Part shown: in pieces, positions 53,489 through 61,918 of the stretch
Layout: each line of letters begins with the position of its first letter
Position numbering within the stretch: position 1 is the first letter of the stretch
Source: Niveispirillum sp943371025
Lineage (GTDB): Bacteria > Pseudomonadota > Alphaproteobacteria > Azospirillales > Azospirillaceae
Assembly (NCBI GenBank): GCA_943371025.1
Contig: CALRTC020000003.1
Location: forward strand, 186,001-250,000
Direction of reading: 5' to 3'
Length of the DNA stretch: 64,000 nt
Made by a program: the position numbers and the translations under genes
The notes under the pieces: model-generated
What the model was told of the DNA's origin: nothing
Seen by the model: the letters and a program-made list of their open reading frames with translations, nothing else
Databases searched by the model: none

Positions 53489-53525
53489 AAAAAAAATCGG
53501 CGGATCGTTGGGACCCGCCGATTTT
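53489..53525 (-). terminator. Terminator of the lptC-lptA-lptB transcript
   Basis: AAAATCGGCGG (53493-53503) pairs with CCGCCGATTTT (53515-53525), with a further A-run at 53489-53496 that reads as a T-tract on the minus strand. It isolates the lpt genes from the bufferin promoter. Confidence 0.9.
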
Positions 53526-53548
53526 ATTTTTCACGTCGCTTATGGTGC

Positions 53549-54340
53549 TCACATCGTGAAGCGTTCGCCCAGATAGACGCGGCGCACATCCTTGTGGGCC
53601 ACGATCTCTGACGGCGCGCCTTCCATCAGCACGACGCCGTCATGCAGGATGTAGGCGCGGTCGACGATGTCCAGTGTCTCGCGCACATTATGGTCGGTGA
53701 TCAGCACGCCGATGCCGCGTTCGCGCAGATGGGCGACCAGTTCGCGGATTTCATTCACGGCGATCGGATCGACACCGGCGAACGGTTCGTCCAGCAGGAT
53801 GAAATGCGGCTGGCTGGCCAGGGCGCGGGCGATCTCGGCGCGGCGACGCTCACCACCCGACAGCGCGATGGCCGGGGTGCGGCGCAGATGGCTGATGGAG
53901 AATTCGGCCAGCAGCTCATCCAGCCGCTGTTCGCGCACGTCGCGGTCGGGCTCCACCACCTCCAGCACGGCGCGGATGTTGTTTTCCACCGACAGGCCGC
54001 GGAAGATGCTGGCTTCCTGCGGCAGATAGCCGATGCCCAGCCGGGCGCGGCGATACATGGGCAGGTTGGTGACATCCACACCGTCCAGCGTGATCGTGCC
54101 ATGGTCAGGCAGGATCAGGCCGGTGATCATGTAGAAGCAGGTGGTCTTGCCCGCTCCGTTGGGACCCAGCAGGCCCACGGCCTCGCCCCGGTTCACCGAC
54201 AGGCTGATATCGCGCAGTACGGGGCGGCCCTTGTAGGACTTGCCCAGGCGGGAGGCCACGAGGCCCGAATTCTCCGCCACCAGGCGGGGACCGCTGGTCG
54301 GGGCACCCGTGGGGGCGCTGTCCTTGGTCGGCTTCGTCAT
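53549..54340 (-). CDS. lptB: LPS export ABC transporter ATP-binding protein LptB
   Basis: The cytoplasmic ATPase of the LptB2FGC complex that pulls lipopolysaccharide from the inner membrane, 263 residues. Walker A GPNGAGKTT, the signature LSGGERRRAEIARALA and Walker B FILLDEPFAGVDP are present, with GIGYLPQEASIFRGLSVENNI as in LptB. A 20-residue Pro/Thr-rich N-terminal extension precedes the domain. It overlaps lptA by 4 bases. Confidence 0.96.
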   Translation of the reverse strand: MTKPTKDSAPTGAPTSGPRLVAENSGLVASRLGKSYKGRPVLRDISLSVNRGEAVGLLGPNGAGKTTCFYMITGLILPDHGTITLDGVDVTNLPMYRRARLGIGYLPQEASIFRGLSVENNIRAVLEVVEPDRDVREQRLDELLAEFSISHLRRTPAIALSGGERRRAEIARALASQPHFILLDEPFAGVDPIAVNEIRELVAHLRERGIGVLITDHNVRETLDIVDRAYILHDGVVLMEGAPSEIVAHKDVRRVYLGERFTM

Positions 54341-55302
54341 GGCTTGCTCCCCTGCGGGTTGGCGGGTGGCTTGGGCTGCTGCGGCACGCCGCCTTCGCCC
54401 TTTTCGTTGGGAATGAACAGGCCGCGCACGCGGTTGTCGCCGCCGTTGGTGGTCGACGGCTTGGCCGGAGCGGCGGGTGCGGGCGATCCCGGCACGCGCG
54501 ACAGGATGCGGCTTACACCGGATTTCAGATCGACCTCCGCCGCGGGGCCGTTCAGCTGGTTCTGGCCACGGGTGACGCGGACATTGCCGGTCAGCAGGGC
54601 CAGTTCACTGTCCAGATCATAGGTGCCCTTGTCACCGCGGGCCGTTTCCGATTGGGTGGTGATGACGACGCCGCCTTCGGCGTCGACCCGGCTCAGCCCC
54701 AGCTTGTCCTGGGCATCGCGGGCCAGCAGGGCCACCAGCTTGTCGGCGCGGACCCGATCCTTGGGCCTTGCTGCCAGCGCATCACCGCGCGCCACGGCCA
54801 GTTCCTGATCGCGCCAATATTCCAGACTGTCGCGCGCCGTCACCGTTTCTTCCGGCGTGGTCAGGCGCAGCCCTTCGCCCGTCAGCACGGCGACCGACCG
54901 GTCCAGGTCGTAGATGGCGCGGGAACCATGGGCCGTGCGCTCGCCATTTTTCAGCTGCACATTGCCTTCGGCCAGCAGGCGGTAGACCTCGTTCCCGCCC
55001 GTCGCGGTCTTGCGGAAATAGGCGGCCAGCGTGTCGGCTGTCAGCACCATGTCGCCCTGGGTGGCGGTGGCGCCGCCGCGCGCGATGGCGACCTGCAACT
55101 TGTCATGATATTCAAAGCCGGCAGGGGCATCGACATCAATGGGCTTCGACCCGCCAATTTCCAGCGAGGGGGTGGCCGCGGGCGCGTCCTGTGGGGTCGG
55201 TGCCTGTTGGGCCAGACCGGTGCCGGCGGCCAGCGACAGGCCCAGCGCCACAGGCGCCAGCCAGTGCCCCCAACCGTTGCGTCGCATCTTGGTACCCCTC
55301 AT
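54337..55302 (-). CDS. lptA: LPS transport periplasmic protein LptA
   Basis: A 321-residue OstA/LptA protein forming the beta-jelly-roll bridge for LPS across the periplasm. A signal peptide ends near GLAQQ, followed by the OstA repeats (ATATQGDMVLTADTLAAYF, AHGSRAIYDLDRSVAVLTGEGLRLTTPEETVTARDSLEYWRDQ, ARGDKGTYDLDSELALLTGNVRVTRGQNQLNG). It is longer than the E. coli protein because of a Pro-rich C-terminal tail. The ATG at 55302 overlaps the lptC stop; an ATG at 55287 is an alternative. Confidence 0.93.
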   Translation of the reverse strand: MRGTKMRRNGWGHWLAPVALGLSLAAGTGLAQQAPTPQDAPAATPSLEIGGSKPIDVDAPAGFEYHDKLQVAIARGGATATQGDMVLTADTLAAYFRKTATGGNEVYRLLAEGNVQLKNGERTAHGSRAIYDLDRSVAVLTGEGLRLTTPEETVTARDSLEYWRDQELAVARGDALAARPKDRVRADKLVALLARDAQDKLGLSRVDAEGGVVITTQSETARGDKGTYDLDSELALLTGNVRVTRGQNQLNGPAAEVDLKSGVSRILSRVPGSPAPAAPAKPSTTNGGDNRVRGLFIPNEKGEGGVPQQPKPPANPQGSKP

Positions 55303-55979
55303 GGCGCCGTTTCCCCCGGCTTGTCATTGTCACCGGCCTTGCTGCCGGCCCCGAAGGCCCGCAGCCGCGCATGGCCCGTGAAGACCAGCACGTCGCCGTC
55401 ATTCAGCACGCGGAAGCCACCGGCCTCCACCATGCCCATCGGCCCCTGACCTTCCACGGGGCGGTTGCCCCAGGCCAGGTTCCGCTTCACATCCAATGTT
55501 GCCTCTTCGGTCCGCAACTCATAGCCCGAGCCGTGGAAGAAGGACACGGTACCCATCAGCGCCAGGACCTGGCTGTCCTGGTCGTAGCGACCCCGTTGTG
55601 CCGTCATGGACAGCCACGCGCCGCGCTTCAGGGTGATATCGGCCTGTGGCGCTGTCAAATCCACGATGGAGCCGCCGCCGCCCTGTTGTGCCACCCGGTC
55701 GGCCTTGATCTCGAACGGCTGATCGCTGGTATCCGTGCCCAGATAGCGGGCCTGGGTCAGTTCCAGATCGCCCTGGGCCGGGCCGGGGCGCGTCTTGTCC
55801 GACGATCCACCGAACAGCGGCCAGACGAAAACAGTCACCAGCACCAGACCCGCGACGGCTGGCAGCGCAATGCGCGCCGCCCGCACCACCCGCGTATGGG
55901 CGTAGGGGTCGTGCCCGCCGCCCGCCGCAAGGCGTGCCGGTATCGGCCGGTTGGTCGACGGGGACGGGTTGACTGACAT
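55299..55979 (-). CDS. lptC: LPS export ABC transporter periplasmic protein LptC
   Basis: A 226-residue bitopic protein. A single membrane helix at about 38-54 (ALPAVAGLVLVTVFVWPLF) follows a cytoplasmic N-terminus, and the periplasmic LptC fold follows (LTQARYLGTDTSDQPFEIKADRVAQQ, then GSGYELRTEEATLDVKRNLAWGNRPVEGQGPMGMVEAGGFRVLNDGDVLVFTGHARL). It passes LPS from LptFG to LptA. Its start at 55979 is chosen from a longer open frame. Confidence 0.93.
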   Translation of the reverse strand: MSVNPSPSTNRPIPARLAAGGGHDPYAHTRVVRAARIALPAVAGLVLVTVFVWPLFGGSSDKTRPGPAQGDLELTQARYLGTDTSDQPFEIKADRVAQQGGGGSIVDLTAPQADITLKRGAWLSMTAQRGRYDQDSQVLALMGTVSFFHGSGYELRTEEATLDVKRNLAWGNRPVEGQGPMGMVEAGGFRVLNDGDVLVFTGHARLRAFGAGSKAGDNDKPGETAP

Positions 55980-56096
55980 CGCGGCGGGGCCGTCTTTCGG
56001 TGCGAAGATATTGCTGGTGCGGAGGATTGGCTGGTTAAGGCGGCAATTCTGTGACGGGTCGCACAGATTGCCGGCCCTCATGCCCGCCATGCGGCA

Positions 56097-56708
56097 TTAA
56101 TGGGCGAAGATGTCGGGTTCTTCCCAGCCCAGCAGGTCCAGCTTGCCCCGCGCCGGCAGGAAGGCGAAGCAGGCTTCGGCCAGTTCGCGCCGGCCTTCGC
56201 GTTCCAGCAGCGCATCCAGCTTTTCCTTGATCTGGTGCAGGTACAGCACGTCGGACGCTGCGTATTTCAGCTGCTCCTCGTTCAGTTCGGCCGCACCCCA
56301 GTCGCTGGACTGCTGCTGCTTGGACAGCTCGATCCCCGTCAACTCCTTGCACAGATCCTTCAACCCGTGCCGGTCGGTGGAGGTGCGGACCAGCTTGGAC
56401 GTGATCTTGGTGCAGTAGATGGGCGCGCAGGTGATGCCCAGCGCCTTGTACAGCACGGCCACGTCGAAGCGGGCGAAGTGGAACAGCTTCAGCACCGCCG
56501 GATCTTCCATCAGGCGCTTCAGGTTGGGGGCCAGCGTCTGGCCCTTGCGGATCTGCACCAGATGGGCATTGCCGTCACCGGCGGACAGCTGCACCAGGCA
56601 CAGCCGGTCACGGTGCGGATTCAGGCCCATCGTCTCCGTATCGACAGCCACCACGGGACCCAGGTCAAGACCGTCGGGCAGGTCACCATCGTAAAGGGAG
56701 ATCGTCAT
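56097..56708 (-). CDS. Ribonuclease D, short form (exonuclease domain only)
   Basis: A 203-residue DEDDy 3'-5' exonuclease. D23 and E25 lie in VAVDTETMGL, the second Asp in LFHFARFDVAVL, and the final Tyr/Asp motif in YAASDVLYLHQI. It lacks the HRDC domains of full-length RNase D, as is common in Alphaproteobacteria. It trims the 3' ends of tRNA precursors; tRNA-Leu lies just upstream. The lptC gene follows after about 120 bases. Confidence 0.93.
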   Translation of the reverse strand: MTISLYDGDLPDGLDLGPVVAVDTETMGLNPHRDRLCLVQLSAGDGNAHLVQIRKGQTLAPNLKRLMEDPAVLKLFHFARFDVAVLYKALGITCAPIYCTKITSKLVRTSTDRHGLKDLCKELTGIELSKQQQSSDWGAAELNEEQLKYAASDVLYLHQIKEKLDALLEREGRRELAEACFAFLPARGKLDLLGWEEPDIFAH

Positions 56709-56864
56709 GGGCTGGGTCCTTGGGCAATGAATATCCTTCGGCGGTCCGGTCATCCGGGCCACCGCATCCTTTCCTTATCGGTTGCCGGCCGCTGTACCGC
56801 AAGGGGCGATGCCGCAAGGGTCCGATGCCGGGGAAGGGGGCCGGGAAGGCCGGGCCCAGAAACG

Positions 56865-56898
56865 CTTAAGGCCGCCGGTGTGAACCGGCGGCCTTAAG
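56865..56898 (-). terminator. Terminator of tRNA-Leu
   Basis: A perfect 14-bp stem, CTTAAGGCCGCCGG (56865-56878) with CCGGCGGCCTTAAG (56885-56898), extended by AACG/CGTT with a 2-nt bulge. It lies 15 bases after the tRNA 3' end on the minus strand; the T-run is short (GTTT). Confidence 0.8.
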
Positions 56899-56913
56899 AG
56901 CGTTACTTGCGGA

Positions 56914-56998
56914 TGGTGCCCAGAAGAAGACTCGAACTTCCACGCCTTGCGGCACAGGTACCTGAAACCTGCGCGTCTACCAATTCCGCCATCTGGGC
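56914..56998 (-). tRNA. tRNA-Leu (anticodon CAG)
   Basis: An 85-base type II tRNA with encoded CCA. The acceptor starts GCCCAGA and ends TCTGGGC plus ACCA. The anticodon stem CAGGT/ACCTG holds the loop TTCAGGT, giving CAG, and the long variable arm is TGCCGCAAGGCGT. The D-arm has GGAATTGGTAGAC and the T-arm GTTCGAGTC. Confidence 0.96.
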
Positions 56999-57165
56999 GT
57001 CTCCGACCCGCGCTTTCCATCGTTGCCGGTGGGCGGCGCGTCGTGGAGGGGGCTTATAATGGCCCCACCCAGGGCCGTCAACAGATGTTTTTCACCTTAT
57101 GCCGACTTTTTTGGACCGGCAGCCGGGTTATATCGATGAGATGGACCGACAGGGAGGGGAAGATC

Positions 57166-58080
57166 ATGGATGCAACCACGCGTGTGGTGGTGTTCGGCGG
57201 CGGCGGTTTCATCGGCCGCCATATCGTGGCGCGGCTGGCCCGGCGCGGCGCCCGCATCATCGTGCCCTCGCGCCATCCGGCCAATCTGGCTGATCTGAAG
57301 ACGGCGGGTGAGGTCGGGCAGATCACTCCCATCGCGGCCGATATCCATGATGATGCCTCTGTGGCGGTCGCCGTGACCGGGGCCGATATTGTCATCAACC
57401 TGATCGGCATCCTGGCCCCTGGCCGGGGCAATGGATTCGAGGCCGTCCAGCACCGGGCCGCCGGTCGCATCGCCGCCGCTGCCCGCGCGGCGGGGGCCCG
57501 TCAGTTCGTGCAGATGTCGGCGATCGGCGCCGATGGGGCTTCGCCTTCCGATTATGCGCGCAGCAAGGCGGAGGGGGAGGCGGCGGTGCGCGCGGCCTTT
57601 CCCGATGCCGTGGTCCTGCGCCCCTCCATCGTGTTCGGACCGGGCGACGGGTTTTTCCACCGGTTCGGGCAGATGGCCCGGCTGCTGCCCCTGCTGCCCC
57701 TGATCGGCGGCGGCCATACGCGGTTTCAGCCCGTCTATGTCGGTGATGTGGCCGATGCCGTGCTGGCCGTGCTGGACAGGCCGGAAGCCGCCGGGCGGAC
57801 CTTTGAACTGGGGGGCCCGCGCAGCTACAGCTTCCGCGAGCTGCTGGATTATATCCGCCGGCAGGTCGGGGTGCCTCACCGTTGCCTGATGCCCATCCCG
57901 TTCCCGCTGGCCATGATCCAGGCCGCCTTCATGGAACTGCTGCCGGGCAAGCCCCTGACCCGTGACCAGGTGCGGCTGCTGCGCCGCGACAATGTCGTAT
58001 CGGGCGCCCTGCCGGGCCTGTCGGACCTGGGCATCACGCCCAAGGCCGTGGAACTGGTGGTACCCACCTATCTGCGATAG
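57166..58080 (+). CDS. NDUFA9-type NAD(P)-binding protein (atypical SDR)
   Basis: A 304-residue atypical short-chain dehydrogenase of the complex I NDUFA9 type. The Rossmann motif is VVVFGGGGFIGRHIVARLARRG, followed by NLIGILAPGRGNGFEAVQHRAAGRIAAAAR and VLRPSIVFGPGDGFFHRFGQMARLLP. In mitochondria the homologue stabilises complex I; the bacterial protein may act as an accessory factor or a quinone/sugar-nucleotide reductase. The ATG at 57166 follows GGAGGGGA. Confidence 0.92.
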   Translation: MDATTRVVVFGGGGFIGRHIVARLARRGARIIVPSRHPANLADLKTAGEVGQITPIAADIHDDASVAVAVTGADIVINLIGILAPGRGNGFEAVQHRAAGRIAAAARAAGARQFVQMSAIGADGASPSDYARSKAEGEAAVRAAFPDAVVLRPSIVFGPGDGFFHRFGQMARLLPLLPLIGGGHTRFQPVYVGDVADAVLAVLDRPEAAGRTFELGGPRSYSFRELLDYIRRQVGVPHRCLMPIPFPLAMIQAAFMELLPGKPLTRDQVRLLRRDNVVSGALPGLSDLGITPKAVELVVPTYLR

Positions 58081-58236
58081 TTTTATTTCCCTCACCGGCC
58101 TGCAATCCGTCAAAACGGATTGGCTGGGGGGGGAGGCCCCGGAAAATGCGCGGCGTGCAGACCGATTTCCATTGATTGGGGGAGGGGGCGTCCCAATATA
58201 AGCACCGTGTACCTCTCACCTGTCGAGGATACTTCG

Positions 58237-58956
58237 ATGGTAAACGGACCCTATAATCCGTATGCGGCGTCCAGCCGGGCCATGGATCAGGCGTCGTTCG
58301 ACGCCGGTCTGCGCGCCCACATGCTGCGCGTCTACAACTATATGTGCTTGGCGTTGGCAATAACCGGTGGCGTCGCCTTCCTTGGCGCCCAAAGCGAAAC
58401 GTTTGTGGCGATGATCTTCGGCACGCAGCTGAAGTGGGTCGTCATGCTGGCTCCGCTTGCCTTCATGTTCTTCGGCTTCCGGCCGGATCGCATGTCGGCT
58501 TCGGCGCTGCGCACCAGTCTGATCGTCTTCAGCGGGCTGATGGGCCTGTCGATGATGGCGATCTTCCTGGTCTATACGGGCGCCAGCATCGCCCGTGTGT
58601 TCTTCATCACCTCGGCCATGTTCGCCGGCACCAGCCTGTACGGCTATACAACCAAGGCGAACCTGTCGAAATTCGGCGGTTTCCTGGTGATGGGCCTGAT
58701 CGGCATAATCATCGCCGGTCTGGTGAACATCTTCATGGCGTCCAGCGCCTTGCAGTTCGCCATCTCGGTGATCGGTGTGGTGATCTTCACGGGCCTGACC
58801 GCCTGGGACACCCAGAATATCAAGGAGAGCTATGCCTCCTCCTGGGGTGATGAGGCGAACAGCCGCCTGGCCGTCATGGGCGCGCTGTCGCTGTATCTGA
58901 ACTTCATCAACCTGTTCCAGATGCTGTTGTCCCTGATGGGCCAACGCGACGAATAA
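58237..58956 (+). CDS. Bax inhibitor-1/YccA family membrane protein
   Basis: A 239-residue inner-membrane protein with seven helices and the UPF0005 signature: LRVYNYMCLALAITGGVAFLGAQSE, GTSLYGYTTKANLSKFGGFLVMGLIGIIIAGLVNIF, and WDTQNIKESY near the end, which holds conserved acidic residues that form the pH-gated ion path in homologues. The ATG at 58237 has GAGGA upstream. A strong terminator follows. Confidence 0.94.
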   Translation: MVNGPYNPYAASSRAMDQASFDAGLRAHMLRVYNYMCLALAITGGVAFLGAQSETFVAMIFGTQLKWVVMLAPLAFMFFGFRPDRMSASALRTSLIVFSGLMGLSMMAIFLVYTGASIARVFFITSAMFAGTSLYGYTTKANLSKFGGFLVMGLIGIIIAGLVNIFMASSALQFAISVIGVVIFTGLTAWDTQNIKESYASSWGDEANSRLAVMGALSLYLNFINLFQMLLSLMGQRDE

Positions 58957-58988
58957 GGTTGATCAGATCCCCTTCGGGTGATGTTGCG

Positions 58989-59030
58989 ACGCCCGGCACG
59001 GACCCCCGTGCCGGGCGTTTGCGCTTTTGG
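58989..59030 (+). terminator. Terminator of the BI-1 gene
   Basis: A 13-bp stem, ACGCCCGGCACGG (58989-59001) with CCGTGCCGGGCGT (59006-59018), followed by TTGCGCTTTT. Confidence 0.87.
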
Positions 59031-59098
59031 ATGGCTGACAGGGGGACGGCATATCGCGTAGCGTCGCGGCACCCTGTGGAACCGGAGTGCCGCCCAGC

Positions 59099-60709
59099 AT
59101 GGCATCGTCAGAGAACGCCGATACGCCCCAAGCCCTGATCGATGGCCTGCGCCGCGATCTGGCGTCCGGCCTGGACGAACCGCTGTATGAAGGGGAGGTG
59201 TGGGTCCGGTGTGAGCGGGCGGTGGACCTGCTGATGGGGCTGCGGGTGCAGGGGCGGCTGGACGAGGGCCCGATGCGGGCCCTGCTTGACGCCCTGCCGC
59301 CACCCGCGGATGCACGACAGCGCACCATCGGCCATCTGCTGCGCGCCATGCTGCTGCGCGAAGCGGGCGCCACGACGGCCGCCCTGTGGAATGTCGTGGA
59401 GGATATGGCGGCCCCGCAGCCCCGCCATACGCTGGAACAGGCCGACTATATCCTGCGCGCCATTGTCTATGGGGTGTGGAGCAATCGGCTGCCCGTGGCC
59501 GATAGCGGCGACCATGACCGGGCCCAGCGCGCCCTGTGGCGGGCGCTGATCGGCCGGTACCGGCCCGCCCTGGCCGGCCGCGCGCCCGTGCCCGCCGGTG
59601 ACCGGCAGCGCGATCTGGTCGTGCTGCTGACGGGGCAGTTCATGCAGGGCATGCATCAGCCCTCGCTCGACATGCTGGATTTCGCCCGCACCCTGATCGT
59701 GCGATTCGGCCGGCGGGTGGCCCTGATCAATACGGCCGACGGGCCGGTTTCGGCGCATTTCCCCTTCCTGGGGCGGTTCAGCAGCGCCAGCGATCCGACC
59801 CTCTACAATGCCAGCCAGCTGGTGTCGGACCGGCTGCCCATCCCGTTCCTGCACCTGCCGGTCGGGTTCACCGCGCCGGAGATGGCCGCGGGCATCGTGG
59901 ACGAGATCCTGGCGCTGAAGCCGGATCTGGTCCTGTCCTTTGGCACCATGAGCCCGGTGGCCGACCTGTGCCGGGGGCTGCTGGATGTGGTGTCCATTCC
60001 GTTCGGCACCTATCTGCCCATGGCCCAGCCCACCTGGGTGGCGCTGCCACGGCCGCTGACGGCGGGGGATGAGGAGGGGCTGGCTGCAAGCGGTCTGGAC
60101 CGCGACCGGGTCATCCCCATCGCCTACACCTACGCCCCGCCGGTCACGGGGGCGCCGAAGACACGGGCCGCGCTGGCCGTGCCCGACGATGCCATCGCCG
60201 TCGCCATCATCGGGCTGCGCCTGGGCCAGGAGGTGACGCCCGCCTTCGCCGCAACCCTGGATGATCTGGTCCGGCGGGAACCGCGGCTGTTCTTCCTGTT
60301 CGTCGGGCCCCTGGACAATCATGCCGAACTTGTGGCCGGCCTGCCCGACCTGGCCCGCCGGTCGACGGCGCATGGCTATGATATCGACGTGGTGTCGGTG
60401 CTGGCGGCCTGCGACCTTTATCTGAACCCGCCGCGCGGCGGGGGCGGAGCGTCCGCCGCCTATGCTTTGTCGCGGGGCGTTCCGGCCTACAGCCTGGCAG
60501 CGGGCGATGTGGGCACGGTGGTAGGGCCGGGCTTCCATCTGCCGGCGCTGGCCGATTTCGCGACCCATGCCAGCCGCTTTGCCGACGACGCGGCGAAGCG
60601 GGAGCGGCTGCGCGAAGCGGCGCGGCGGCGGTTCGATGAAATCTCCTCCCGCAAGGAAATGCTGCGTCAGATCCTGGACGGGGTCAAAGCGATGCGCGCG
60701 AAAGGATGA
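59099..60709 (+). CDS. Glycosyltransferase-like protein (GT-B fold), 536 aa
   Basis: A soluble protein in two parts: an N-terminal helical region of about 170 residues (VWVRCERAVDLLMGLRVQGRLDEGPMRALLDALP) and a GT-B-like C-terminal region (ALKPDLVLSFGTMSPVADLCRGLLDVVSIPFGTYLPMAQPTWVALP, then VPDDAIAVAIIGLRLGQEVTPAF, and CDLYLNPPRGGGGASAAYALSRGVPAY). The GGGGxSAAYALSRGVP stretch is like the donor-binding loop of GT4-type enzymes. The donor and acceptor are unknown. The ATG at 59099 follows CCGGAGTG. Its end overlaps the opposing small gene by 26 bases. Confidence 0.72.
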   Translation: MASSENADTPQALIDGLRRDLASGLDEPLYEGEVWVRCERAVDLLMGLRVQGRLDEGPMRALLDALPPPADARQRTIGHLLRAMLLREAGATTAALWNVVEDMAAPQPRHTLEQADYILRAIVYGVWSNRLPVADSGDHDRAQRALWRALIGRYRPALAGRAPVPAGDRQRDLVVLLTGQFMQGMHQPSLDMLDFARTLIVRFGRRVALINTADGPVSAHFPFLGRFSSASDPTLYNASQLVSDRLPIPFLHLPVGFTAPEMAAGIVDEILALKPDLVLSFGTMSPVADLCRGLLDVVSIPFGTYLPMAQPTWVALPRPLTAGDEEGLAASGLDRDRVIPIAYTYAPPVTGAPKTRAALAVPDDAIAVAIIGLRLGQEVTPAFAATLDDLVRREPRLFFLFVGPLDNHAELVAGLPDLARRSTAHGYDIDVVSVLAACDLYLNPPRGGGGASAAYALSRGVPAYSLAAGDVGTVVGPGFHLPALADFATHASRFADDAAKRERLREAARRRFDEISSRKEMLRQILDGVKAMRAKG

Positions 60710-60965
60710 CGGGTGTCTGGTCGGGCCAGCAGCGGGCATTTTCCGCCAGCGCATCGGCCCGGTCATCGGGATGTTCGGGATCGCCGGGAATGAACACGGC
60801 GCGGCCACGGCTGCCCGTGTTCAGTTCCAGGGTCAGGCGGTGGCCGGCATCCTGGTCACGGTCCATGATGGTGAAGCAGCCACCCTGGGCCGCCAGCGCG
60901 CGGACAGCGGCGGCCGTCGCGGGGGTCACCCCCAGCACGACATAGGACAATTCTGCTGCGTTCAC
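60684..60965 (-). CDS. Small unknown protein at the end of the metal ABC transporter operon
   Basis: A 93-residue protein beginning MNAAELSYVVLGVTPATAAAVRALAAQGGCFTIMDRDQDAGHRLTLELN, which looks like the first beta-alpha-beta unit of a Rossmann fold, and ending FIPGDPEHPDDRADALAENARCW. I do not recognise the family. The GTG start overlaps the permease stop by 4 bases (GTGA), so it is likely coupled to the transporter. It overlaps the glycosyltransferase gene end in antisense. Confidence 0.6.
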   Translation of the reverse strand: MNAAELSYVVLGVTPATAAAVRALAAQGGCFTIMDRDQDAGHRLTLELNTGSRGRAVFIPGDPEHPDDRADALAENARCWPDQTPVILSRASL

Positions 60966-61918
60966 GCCAAGGCTCCGTGCATCACCCGGCGCCGACGCCG
61001 GGCGATGACGCCATAGCGCGGCGCCAGCAGGATGGAAAGGGCCAGGATCAATCCGGCCAGTACGGCGATGGACCCGGCCGCGTTTACGGCACCACCCAGG
61101 CCCAGCAGGCCGGGCCCGAAGGCACCCGCCGCATAGCCGCCCATACCCGTGACGGCACCGATCAGCACGGACAGACTGACCTGCGTGCCCATGCGGTCGG
61201 TCAGCAGCCGGGCCGTGGCGGCGGGGCAGATCAGCATGGCGATAACCAGGATTGATCCCACCGCCTCGAACGCGGCGATGGCAGCCAGCGCCGCCAGAGC
61301 GACGATGGCATGCTGGACCAGTCCGCTATGCAGGCCCAGCGTGTCGGCCATGGCGGCATCGAAGCTGACCAGGGTGAATTCCTTGAAGAAGATCAGGATC
61401 ACGGCCAGGCACAGGGCAAAGACCACGGCCAGTTGCACCACCTGTCGCGGCAGGGTCAGCCAGATGCCGGGATCGGCCAGATCGGCCCAGCCCGTGGGCG
61501 TCAGCCACAGGATGGCTTCCAACTGTCCGTACAGCACGCAATCCGCATCCAGGTCCACCTGCCGCGCCGGGCCCTGTTCGATCAGCACGACACCCAGGGC
61601 GAACAGGCCGGTGAAGACCACGCCCATGGCCGCCCCGGCTTCCACCCGGCCCAACCGGCGGACCAGTTCGATCAGGCCGCCTGCCACCAGGGCGGCGGTC
61701 AGGGCGCCGGCCAGCATGGGGAAAGTGTCGCGCGTACCGGCCACCAGGAAGCCGGCGACGATGCCCGGCAGTACGGCATGGCTGATGGCATCACCCATCA
61801 GGCTTTGCCGGCGCAGGACCAGGAAATTGCCGACCAGGGCACAGGCCATGCAGGCGAACAAGGCGGCCAGCAGGGCCGGGAAATCGACGGACAGGAAGGT
61901 GGCGGCATCAAAGCTCAC
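60962..61918 (-). CDS. Metal ABC transporter permease (TroD/MntD type)
   Basis: A 318-residue inner-membrane permease of the ABC-3 family with about 8-9 helices: MACALVGNFLVLRRQSLMGDAISHAVLPGIVAGFL is the typical start, and a conserved IFFKEFTLVSFDAAMADTLGL loop faces the ATPase. It forms the channel with the second permease and imports Mn, Zn or Fe. The first base of its ATG lies within the stop of the upstream permease gene (ATGA). Confidence 0.93.
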   Translation of the reverse strand: MSFDAATFLSVDFPALLAALFACMACALVGNFLVLRRQSLMGDAISHAVLPGIVAGFLVAGTRDTFPMLAGALTAALVAGGLIELVRRLGRVEAGAAMGVVFTGLFALGVVLIEQGPARQVDLDADCVLYGQLEAILWLTPTGWADLADPGIWLTLPRQVVQLAVVFALCLAVILIFFKEFTLVSFDAAMADTLGLHSGLVQHAIVALAALAAIAAFEAVGSILVIAMLICPAATARLLTDRMGTQVSLSVLIGAVTGMGGYAAGAFGPGLLGLGGAVNAAGSIAVLAGLILALSILLAPRYGVIARRRRRVMHGALA

